A stretch of 6,060 nucleotides of DNA, taken from contig JAKALV010000205.1 of assembly GCA_021824055.1 (NCBI GenBank), positions 1-6,060 of the forward strand, read 5' to 3'. Shown here piece after piece: positions 1 to 5,775 of the stretch (the stretch's first letter is position 1; each line of letters begins with the position of its first letter). Both the position numbers and the translations under genes were made by a program. Origin of the DNA: Acidobacteriota bacterium. Its GTDB lineage: Bacteria > Acidobacteriota > Vicinamibacteria > Vicinamibacterales > SCN-69-37. The notes under the pieces are model-generated. The model searched no databases, was not told the origin of the DNA, and saw nothing but the letters and a program-made list of their open reading frames with translations.

Positions 1-42
1 GCGCGACGTATCGCGCGAAAGCCGCGCCGACGACGAACTCAT
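1..42 (-). CDS. possible 5' end of an unidentified gene running off the left edge
   Basis: On the minus strand an ATG at 42 opens a frame that stays open for all 14 codons to the window edge, beginning MSSSSARLSRDTSR. Most third positions are G or C, as in the real genes here. A perfect TATAAT lies 12 bases upstream of the ATG, which would give a very short leader, and there is no convincing Shine-Dalgarno. The fragment is far too short to identify. It could equally be chance open frame in GC-rich DNA, so the call rests only on the ATG plus the -10 match. Confidence 0.3.
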   Translation of the reverse strand, partial: MSSSSARLSRDTSR

Positions 43-54
43 GACCACACCGGC

Positions 55-60
55 ATTATA
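55..60 (-). promoter_or_regulatory. consensus -10 hexamer TATAAT facing the left edge
   Basis: The minus strand reads TATAAT at 60 to 55, a perfect sigma-70-type -10 in otherwise very GC-rich DNA. At the 17-base spacing the -35 position (83 to 78) reads CCCGGA, which is not a match, and there is no TG extension. Transcription would start near 48, a few bases before the ATG at 42. It would fit a promoter for the gene leaving the window on the left. Confidence 0.35.
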
Positions 61-82
61 GACGCCGCCCGCTCTGCTCCGG

Positions 83-130
83 GCCTCGGTGCCGGCTGCG
101 GCCGCTCAGGACCAGCGACCGCAGCGAGGC
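83..130 (-). terminator. hairpin downstream of the BNR gene, possible terminator
   Basis: Arms 96-106 and 114-124 pair over 11 positions around a 7-base loop (107-113). They are extended by a 6-bp outer stem, 83-88 with 125-130, with a one-sided 7-base bulge at 89-95. The one non-Watson-Crick position (102/118) is a G-U wobble in minus-strand RNA but a C-A mismatch in plus-strand RNA, so the structure suits the minus transcript. It begins about 18 bases past the TAG of the BNR gene. No T-run follows, so it may not be a classical intrinsic terminator; it could stabilise the 3' end or be a relic of a dispersed repeat. Confidence 0.4.
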
Positions 131-148
131 ACCGCAAAAATGATTGCC

Positions 149-3100
149 CTACTTGCCGCCGCGCCCACGCGCTGCCGGTGCCGTCGGCATCACGAATGTG
201 CACGAAACCGGCGCCGTCACCGCTGCCGGCGGGATCGTGAGCGCCGGCTTGCCGGCCCGCGTCAGCTGACGATTGAACGCCACGAGGTCGGCGGTGCGCA
301 TCGTCTTCCACGCCGCCACCGTTGCTGAGAACTGCTTGCAGTCGGCTTCCCACGTGTCGATTTGCGCCTTGGTCGGCGCCATGTCGATGCCGTTCTGCAT
401 CAGCGCGACGAGCGCGTAGAAACTGCCGTTGAGCGTCGTGAACGAGACGACGCCGCCGGGCGCGCCGGCCCCGCCGCCACGTCCGCCGCCGCCGGCGCGT
501 CCACCGCGGCCCGTAGCGCCGCCGAAGGTCGCGAGCTTCGCTTCAAGCGCCGTCGTCGCCGCGCCGAGATCGGCCGGCATCGACGCCGGCGTAAGCGACG
601 CGAGTTCAGCCCGCACCGCCGCCACCTCTTTGTTGCCGGTGTCCGTGTCCTTCATCGCCTGATACGCGCGCTGGACGAGCGCGTGCTGCGCGCGCAATGC
701 GCTCATCACCCGCGCGGCCTCGCCCACTCGCGGATCGTTGTGCACGACCACGGTCTGCGTGTTGTAGGTCTGACCGTCCACGATGAGCTTGAGCGTGTAC
801 GTTCCCGGCAGCGCCAGCGGCCCGTGCGGCGCCGGCGTCACCTGGCCCGGAGCCACGTTCATCTGGTTGACGATGTCCGGGTTGTAGCCGGGCGGATCGT
901 CATAGCGCAGATCCCAGTTCGACCGGTTCGTGCCCGCGCCGGTCGCAAGCGACCGGTCCTCGGCCGTCATGAGCCAGTAGTCGGGGAACGGCGCGCGCTC
1001 GTACAGCGCCGGCTTGACGCTCGTGAGCGTCCGCACCGGCTTGCCGGCGGCATCGGTGATCTGGATCTTCACGTCCGACGCCGGCTTGCTCAGGTGGTAG
1101 TACACGATCGCGCCGTACGGCGGGTTGGGCATGTGCGGCAGCTCCAGCTCGATCGGCTGATCCCAGTTGGAGTTCATCCGCGCGCGAATCGCGTCGCCCG
1201 GCTTGAACAGATACGCCGGCGCCGCCGCGATCTCCTGCGCCTTCGCCGCCAGCTCGCGCAGCGGGCTCATGTCGTCGAGCACCCAGAACCCGCGCCCGTA
1301 GGTGGCGATCACGAGATCGTTCATGTGATCGTTCGTATGGAACACCATGTCGCGGATCGACGTGCTCGGCAGATTCAACCGCAACGGCTGCCACCGATCC
1401 CCATCGTCGAACGACACGTACACCGTGGTCTCGGTGCCGGCAAACAGCAGCCCCTTCTGCTTCGGATCGGCGCGAATGACGTGAATCTGACTGCCGGTGC
1501 GCTCATCGGTCGGGAACCCATTGACGATGCGCGTCCAGGTCTTGCCGGCGTCGTGCGTGCGATAAACGTAGTGCTCTTCGCCGGCCGGCGCTCCGGCGCC
1601 TGCGCCGCGACCGGCCGCCACGTTCGCCAGCACATACGCCGAATTGACGTCACGCCCCGCCTCCACCGTCACGAAGTTGGCGTTGGGTGGCAGGTCCGTG
1701 AAATTGGTGACGTTGTTCCACGTCTTGCCGCCATCCATCGTGTTGTAGATCTGACCGTTGCTGCTGCCTGTCCAGACCACCCCTGGCTTGACGGTTGAGA
1801 GCGCAAAGTCGGAAATCGCGGGCGCGCCGCCGCCTCGTCCGCCTGGCGCCGGCGCCGCCGCGGGAGCCCGCGCGACGCCGCACGGCACCATCTTCTGCCC
1901 CTTGGCCGACGTCAGATCCGGACTGAACGCTTTCCACGTCTGCGCGCCGTCGCGCGTGGTGAGAAGGCAGTTGTAACCGGCGTACATCGTCTTCGGGTCG
2001 AACGCCGTGTCGAACCGCTTCCACATGTCCCGCACCGACGCATACAAGTTCGCATTGGCGCCGAAGGCCGGCGAGACGTTGCCCCACTGGCCGGTGTTGA
2101 GATCGATCTTGATCAACCCCGCGCCCTGGCCGAGGCCGTAGCCCACGCCGTACACGATGTTCGGATGCAGGGGATCGGGCGAGACCGTGCCGAATTCAGA
2201 CGACGGCAGCGGCAGCCAGTCGACGATGGTGAGCTGCCCCTGATCGCTGCGGCTGCGCGTCATGACCGCGCCGGTGTCCTGTTGCGCGCCAAGCACCCAG
2301 TACGGATATCGCGTGTCGGTCGCGACGTGATAGAACTGCGCCACCGGCTGGTTGTAGTAGCTGCTCCAGTTCTTGCCGCCGTCGAGCGTGATGGCGGCGC
2401 CTTGATCGCCCCCGACGAACATGCGCTGGCCGTTGGTCGGGTCGATCCACATGTCGTGGGGATCCTCGCCTCCCGGCGCGCCCTTCAAACAGATGAACGT
2501 GTTGCCGCCGTCGATCGACTGATACACCGCCGTGGCCACCGTATAAAGAATGTCCGGATTCTGCGAGTCGACCCACACGCCGCTGCTGAACGCGCCCTGG
2601 CCGTTGGCGATGCGCGTGTCGGTGCCGGCCATGTGCTTCCACGTCGCGCCCTGATCGTCCGAGCGATAGAGGCCCGAACCGCCCTCTATCGCGGTGCCGA
2701 CCACATACAGGCGCTGTCCGTTGGTGTGCATCGCGACCGCGACGCCGATGCGGCCGGTGTACGGCGGCAGCGTGCTGACCTTCGTCCACGTCTTGCCGGC
2801 GTCGGTCGATTTGAAGAGCGCGGTGCCGTTCGGCGGAGCCGGCGCATTCGGCGCGGGCGCGGCGGCGCCGCCGGGTCGAGCACCGCCGGGCCGGGCGCCG
2901 CCCGCGTTGCCCTGCGATGTCGCGAACATCAGGTTCGGCACATCGAACGCGTACGCCAGGTCGCGCGTGCCGTTCGCGTTCTCCGGGCGCAGCGTGTTCA
3001 CCCACGTCCTGCCACCGTCGGTCGATCGGTAAATTCCCTGGCCGTCATGGCGGGCATCACCTTGTGTCGAAACCACGACCATGTTCGGATCCTTCGGGTC

Positions 3101-3556
3101 GATCAAAATCCGGTTGATCTTGGTCGTTTCCTCGAGACCGATGTGCGTCCACGTCTGGCCCGCATCGGTGGACTTGTACATCCCGTCGCCGCTCGATCCC
3201 CCGACGGAATCACCGGTACCCGCGTACACGATGTTCGGATCGGACGGCGCAACCTGAATCGCGCCCACGCTATCGACGTTGGTGAACTGATCGAAGATTG
3301 GATACCACGCCACGCCGGCGCTCGTGGTTTTCCAGATACCCCCGGCTGGCATGCCGGCGTAAAACACGCCGGCCTGGCCGATGGCGCCGGTGACCGCTGC
3401 AGTGCGCCCACCATGGAACGGGCCGATATTGCGCCACCGGAGACCGGCGAACGGATCGGGACTCACGGTCTCGGGCGCAGTCTTTGTGCGGACGGCGACG
3501 CTGGTCACGAATACGAGTGCAAGCACGATGAAGAAACGAAGTTGTCGAGATGACAT
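149..3556 (-). CDS. exported BNR/Asp-box beta-propeller protein (sortilin/VPS10-like, glycosyl-hydrolase-type repeats)
   Basis: This is a 1135-residue protein, numbered here from the ATG at 3556. That start was chosen because GGAGGA lies 4 bases upstream and the protein then opens directly with a Sec signal peptide: R4 and R7, a hydrophobic core at about 8-22, a likely cleavage after SVA (19-21), and no lipobox. The upstream in-frame ATG at 3583 lacks a good ribosome site. Ten Asp-box motifs of the S/T-x-D-x-G-x-T-W type follow at about 129, 178, 250, 299, 347, 390, 534, 606, 667 and 715 (for example STDAGQTW, STDGGRTW, TMDGGKTW), ending in YGRGFWVLDD at about 753. Asp-boxes mark propeller blades of sialidases, sortilins and related proteins. 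Two beta-sandwich-like stretches (about 827-846 and 916-943) and a helical C-terminus follow. Gly/Pro/Arg-rich loops sit at about 218-243, 563-579, 648-659 and 1012-1035. Such proteins are common in Acidobacteriota. No sialidase active site was recognised, so a binding or scaffold role is as likely as hydrolysis; the substrate is unknown. Confidence 0.9.
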   Translation of the reverse strand: MSSRQLRFFIVLALVFVTSVAVRTKTAPETVSPDPFAGLRWRNIGPFHGGRTAAVTGAIGQAGVFYAGMPAGGIWKTTSAGVAWYPIFDQFTNVDSVGAIQVAPSDPNIVYAGTGDSVGGSSGDGMYKSTDAGQTWTHIGLEETTKINRILIDPKDPNMVVVSTQGDARHDGQGIYRSTDGGRTWVNTLRPENANGTRDLAYAFDVPNLMFATSQGNAGGARPGGARPGGAAAPAPNAPAPPNGTALFKSTDAGKTWTKVSTLPPYTGRIGVAVAMHTNGQRLYVVGTAIEGGSGLYRSDDQGATWKHMAGTDTRIANGQGAFSSGVWVDSQNPDILYTVATAVYQSIDGGNTFICLKGAPGGEDPHDMWIDPTNGQRMFVGGDQGAAITLDGGKNWSSYYNQPVAQFYHVATDTRYPYWVLGAQQDTGAVMTRSRSDQGQLTIVDWLPLPSSEFGTVSPDPLHPNIVYGVGYGLGQGAGLIKIDLNTGQWGNVSPAFGANANLYASVRDMWKRFDTAFDPKTMYAGYNCLLTTRDGAQTWKAFSPDLTSAKGQKMVPCGVARAPAAAPAPGGRGGGAPAISDFALSTVKPGVVWTGSSNGQIYNTMDGGKTWNNVTNFTDLPPNANFVTVEAGRDVNSAYVLANVAAGRGAGAGAPAGEEHYVYRTHDAGKTWTRIVNGFPTDERTGSQIHVIRADPKQKGLLFAGTETTVYVSFDDGDRWQPLRLNLPSTSIRDMVFHTNDHMNDLVIATYGRGFWVLDDMSPLRELAAKAQEIAAAPAYLFKPGDAIRARMNSNWDQPIELELPHMPNPPYGAIVYYHLSKPASDVKIQITDAAGKPVRTLTSVKPALYERAPFPDYWLMTAEDRSLATGAGTNRSNWDLRYDDPPGYNPDIVNQMNVAPGQVTPAPHGPLALPGTYTLKLIVDGQTYNTQTVVVHNDPRVGEAARVMSALRAQHALVQRAYQAMKDTDTGNKEVAAVRAELASLTPASMPADLGAATTALEAKLATFGGATGRGGRAGGGGRGGGAGAPGGVVSFTTLNGSFYALVALMQNGIDMAPTKAQIDTWEADCKQFSATVAAWKTMRTADLVAFNRQLTRAGKPALTIPPAAVTAPVSCTFVMPTAPAARGRGGK

Positions 3557-3560
3557 CAGG

Positions 3561-3566
3561 TCCTCC
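3561..3566 (-). promoter_or_regulatory. Shine-Dalgarno GGAGGA that sets the BNR gene start
   Basis: The minus strand reads GGAGGA, then CCTG, then the ATG at 3556. It is the best ribosome-binding match near either candidate start and decides for 3556 over 3583. It overlaps a perfect 12-bp palindrome, CTCCGGCCGGAG (3563-3574), so part of the site could pair with the upstream CTCC in a small stem. Confidence 0.75.
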
Positions 3567-3583
3567 GGCCGGAGCCGACGCAT

Positions 3584-3589
3584 AGCCTA
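3584..3589 (-). promoter_or_regulatory. weak candidate -10 (TAGGCT) for the BNR gene
   Basis: The minus strand reads TAGGCT at 3589 to 3584. Transcription would begin near 3577, giving a leader of about 20 bases that still contains the GGAGGA site. The nearest -35-like sequence, TTGTCG at 3620 to 3615, is 25 bases away and too far for normal spacing, so the match is weak. It is the best minus-strand candidate I see in the divergent gap. Confidence 0.25.
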
Positions 3590-3677
3590 CCGCGAATGAC
3601 GCGGGCTCGGCCGCCGACAATCCGGCGCCGGCCGCAGCGTAACATCCGGCGCGCGCTAGCCAGTCCATCCGCGACAT

Positions 3678-3686
3678 TGGTATGCT
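3678..3686 (+). promoter_or_regulatory. extended -10 promoter (TGG-TATGCT) for fhs
   Basis: TG-n-TATGCT matches the extended -10 form (TGnTATAAT) with one or two departures from consensus. No -35 is visible 17 bases upstream, which extended -10 promoters can tolerate. The hexamer ends 9 bases before the fhs ATG at 3696, so transcription would start within a few bases of the start codon. That implies a leaderless or nearly leaderless mRNA and agrees with the lack of a clear Shine-Dalgarno there. Confidence 0.5.
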
Positions 3687-3695
3687 CACGAGCTG

Positions 3696-5612
3696 ATGTC
3701 GACCACTTCTGCGTCCATCCGTAAAGTGCCCCGCGCCATGCCGCTCGAACTGAAGCGGCCCGTTCCGTCAGATATCGCGATCGCGCAGAACAGCGTGCCG
3801 CGACCGATCGCCGAGCTGGCCGAGGACATCGGCATTCTCACGCACGAGCTCGAGCCGTACGGCTTCACCAAAGCCAAAGTCACGCTCGACATCCGCGAGC
3901 GGCTGGCCCACGTGAAGAACGGCCACATGGTCGTCGTCACCGCCATCACGCCCACGCCGCTCGGCGAAGGCAAGACGACGGTCACGATCGGGCTGTCGCA
4001 GGCGCTCGGCGCGCATCTCGGACGCGCGGTGTTCACCTGCATCCGCCAGCCATCCATGGGCCCGACGTTCGGCATCAAGGGCGGCGCGGCCGGTGGCGGC
4101 TACAGCCAGGTCATTCCGATGGAAGACTTCAACCTCCATCTGACCGGCGACACGCACGCGATCACGGCGGCCAACAATCTACTCGCCGCGGCGATCGACA
4201 GCCGGCTGCTCTACGAGAACAAGCAGCCGGACGATGAGAAGCTGGTGGCGGGGTTGTGCAAGAAGGTGGATGGCAAGCCGGTGTTCTCCGGCTACCACCT
4301 TCGCAAGATGGCGCGGCTCGGCATCACGGCCGCGACGCCGGCGGATCTCACGCCCGAGCAGCGGCGTGCGGTGTTCCGCCTCGACATCGATCCACACAAC
4401 ATCACGTGGAACCGCGTGCTGGACGTGAACGACAAGATGCTGCGCAAGATCACGGTCGGACTCGGCGACGAGGAGAAGTTTCCGCGCAACACGGGCTTCG
4501 ACATCGCCGTCGCCAGCGAGATCATGGCCGTGCTCGCCCTCTGCAACGGCCTCGAGGATTTCCGCGAGCGCGCGCGCAAGATGGTGATCGGCTTCTCCAC
4601 GACCGGCCAGCCCATCACGGCCGACGACATCGGCGTGGCCGGCGCCCTGACGGTCCTCATGAAGGACGCGGTCAAGCCGAACCTGATGCAGACGCTCGAA
4701 GGCACGCCGGTGCTCGTGCACGCCGGTCCGTTCGCGAACATCGCGCACGGCAACTCGTCGGTCATCGCCGACCAGATCGCCCTCAAGCTCGCCGACTTCG
4801 TCGTCACGGAAGCCGGATTCGGATCGGACATCGGCTTCGAGAAGTTCGCGAACATCAAGTGCCGCGCGAGCGGACTGAAGCCGAGCTGCGCGGTGGTGGT
4901 GGCCACGGTGCGCGCGCTGAAGATGCACGGCGGCGGGCCGAAGGTCGTGGCCGGCAAGGCGCTGGACGCGGTCTACAAGAACGAGAACCTGGAGATTCTC
5001 GCCGCCGGCATGCCGAATCTCGAGCGCCACATCAAGAACGTCGCGAGCTACGGCATTCCGGTGGTGGTGGCGATCAACAACTTCGCGACCGACACCGAGG
5101 CGGAGATCGCGCTCATTCACGACGCCGCGCTCAAAGCGGGCGCGTTCGCCGCGGTCAAGAGTACGGGATGGGCGGATGGCGGCGCCGGCGTGAAGGCCCT
5201 GGCCGAAGCCGTGGTGCGGGCGTGCGAGCAGCCGTCGCAGTTCAAGCATCTCTACGACATCAACGCGAGCATCGAGTCGAAGATCCTGAGCATCGCGAAA
5301 AGCTACGGCGCGGATGGCGTGGACTACACGCCCGAGGCGGCGGCCAAGCTCAAGCTGTTCACCGATCTCGGCTACGCGAACCTGCCGATCTGCATGGCGA
5401 AGACACACCTGTCATTCTCGGATCAGGCCGATCTCAAGGGTGCCCCGACGGGCTTCCGCCTGACGATCCGCGACATGCGCGCGTCGCTCGGCGCCGGGTT
5501 CATCTATCCGCTGGTCGGCACGATGCGCACGATGCCCGGACTGCCGGCGCGGCCGGCCTTCTGCGACGTCGACATCGACATGGCGACGGGAAGGATTGAA
5601 GGACTGTTTTAG
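3696..5612 (+). CDS. fhs: formate-tetrahydrofolate ligase (10-formyl-THF synthetase), long eukaryote-like form
   Basis: Fhs joins formate to tetrahydrofolate at the cost of ATP, giving 10-formyl-THF, ADP and phosphate. It is a cytosolic enzyme that feeds purine synthesis, serine/glycine exchange or formate assimilation. Both family signatures are intact: GIKGGAAGGGY at 126-136 and VATVRALKMHGG at 402-413. The P-loop-like TPTPLGEGKTT is at 85-95, the conserved Arg of the formyl-phosphate site is R117 (CIRQPSMGP), and the C-terminal TMPGLP is at 612-617. At 638 residues it exceeds the roughly 559 of the Moorella enzyme. Most of the excess is an insert at about 168-230 and some 20 extra N-terminal residues. 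The insert and many flanking blocks (LMKDAVKPNLMQTLEGTP, NLPICMAKTHLS, GAGFIYPLVGTM) read like the synthetase domain of eukaryotic C1-THF synthase. No FolD domain is fused. The ATG at 3696 was chosen over the internal ATG at 3738 because of the promoter just upstream; neither has a good ribosome site. No folate genes are adjacent, so it is probably transcribed alone. Confidence 0.97.
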   Translation: MSTTSASIRKVPRAMPLELKRPVPSDIAIAQNSVPRPIAELAEDIGILTHELEPYGFTKAKVTLDIRERLAHVKNGHMVVVTAITPTPLGEGKTTVTIGLSQALGAHLGRAVFTCIRQPSMGPTFGIKGGAAGGGYSQVIPMEDFNLHLTGDTHAITAANNLLAAAIDSRLLYENKQPDDEKLVAGLCKKVDGKPVFSGYHLRKMARLGITAATPADLTPEQRRAVFRLDIDPHNITWNRVLDVNDKMLRKITVGLGDEEKFPRNTGFDIAVASEIMAVLALCNGLEDFRERARKMVIGFSTTGQPITADDIGVAGALTVLMKDAVKPNLMQTLEGTPVLVHAGPFANIAHGNSSVIADQIALKLADFVVTEAGFGSDIGFEKFANIKCRASGLKPSCAVVVATVRALKMHGGGPKVVAGKALDAVYKNENLEILAAGMPNLERHIKNVASYGIPVVVAINNFATDTEAEIALIHDAALKAGAFAAVKSTGWADGGAGVKALAEAVVRACEQPSQFKHLYDINASIESKILSIAKSYGADGVDYTPEAAAKLKLFTDLGYANLPICMAKTHLSFSDQADLKGAPTGFRLTIRDMRASLGAGFIYPLVGTMRTMPGLPARPAFCDVDIDMATGRIEGLF

Positions 5613-5619
5613 GACGGAT

Positions 5620-5759
5620 GTCCAAGGTCCAAGGTCCAACGTCCAAGGTCACTTGCTGTCCGAGGTCCTTGGGTGCTCGGTCCTAAGTCAGTCCCGGGTC
5701 CTCGGACCGAGCACTTCGGACGAGGGCGGACCTTGGACGTTGGACCTTGAACCTTGGAC
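5620..5759. repeat. 140-bp inverted-repeat element built from GTCC heptamers
   Basis: Left arm 5620-5650 and right arm 5729-5759 are inverted copies matching at 30 of 31 positions. Each arm is four tandem heptamers of GTCCAAG type plus a partial fifth, and the third unit of the left arm ends in C. The right arm, read on the minus strand, keeps the same order with one change (GTTCAAG as its second unit). Inside lies a second inverted repeat: 5658-5663 with 5716-5721 and 5673-5683 with 5704-5714 (11 bp perfect). The element begins 7 bases after the fhs stop and ends 16 bases before the stop of the convergent gene. It has no open frame of note and no clear target-site duplication. It is probably a dispersed intergenic repeat; copy number cannot be judged here. 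Confidence 0.85.
5620..5759. terminator. possible bidirectional transcript end between convergent genes
   Basis: The nested inverted repeat could fold in RNA from either strand and sits within 20 bases of both convergent stop codons. That placement suits a shared terminator or a 3'-end barrier against antisense transcripts. No U-run follows the stem on either strand, so classical intrinsic termination is not supported; the role is inferred from position and folding only. Confidence 0.3.
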
Positions 5760-5775
5760 GACAGCGAAGCCGCCA

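Noticed and set aside
362..1798. 478-codon plus-strand open frame opposite the 3' half of the BNR gene
   Set aside because: It is a very Arg-rich translation with no domain, lying wholly inside a convincing gene on the other strand.
2165..3553. 462-codon plus-strand open frame opposite the BNR gene
   Set aside because: Its product is Arg/His/Val-rich with no recognisable motif. The minus-strand frame has ten Asp-boxes, a signal peptide and a ribosome site; the antisense frame is a by-product of GC-rich codon use.
3557..3583. longer BNR protein starting at the ATG at 3583
   Set aside because: It would add nine residues (MRRLRPEDL) before the signal peptide, has no good ribosome site, and would leave the strong GGAGGA unused.
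3622..3631. palindrome CCGGCGCCGG as an operator in the divergent gap
   Set aside because: A 10-bp C/G-only palindrome is expected by chance in DNA of this composition, and it is not placed relative to either promoter in a telling way.
4179..5408. 409-codon minus-strand open frame opposite fhs
   Set aside because: It is antisense to well-conserved Fhs sequence, and its composition (Arg, His, Val, Leu) is that of a GC-rich shadow frame.
4256..5599. 447-codon plus-strand frame overlapping fhs
   Set aside because: It is a frame-shifted reading of fhs dominated by Arg and His; fhs itself is intact over its full length.
5620..5650. CRISPR-like array from the repeated GTCCAAG units
   Set aside because: The units are 7 bases long and directly abutting, without spacers, and the second set is inverted. 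This is a tandem/inverted repeat, not an array.
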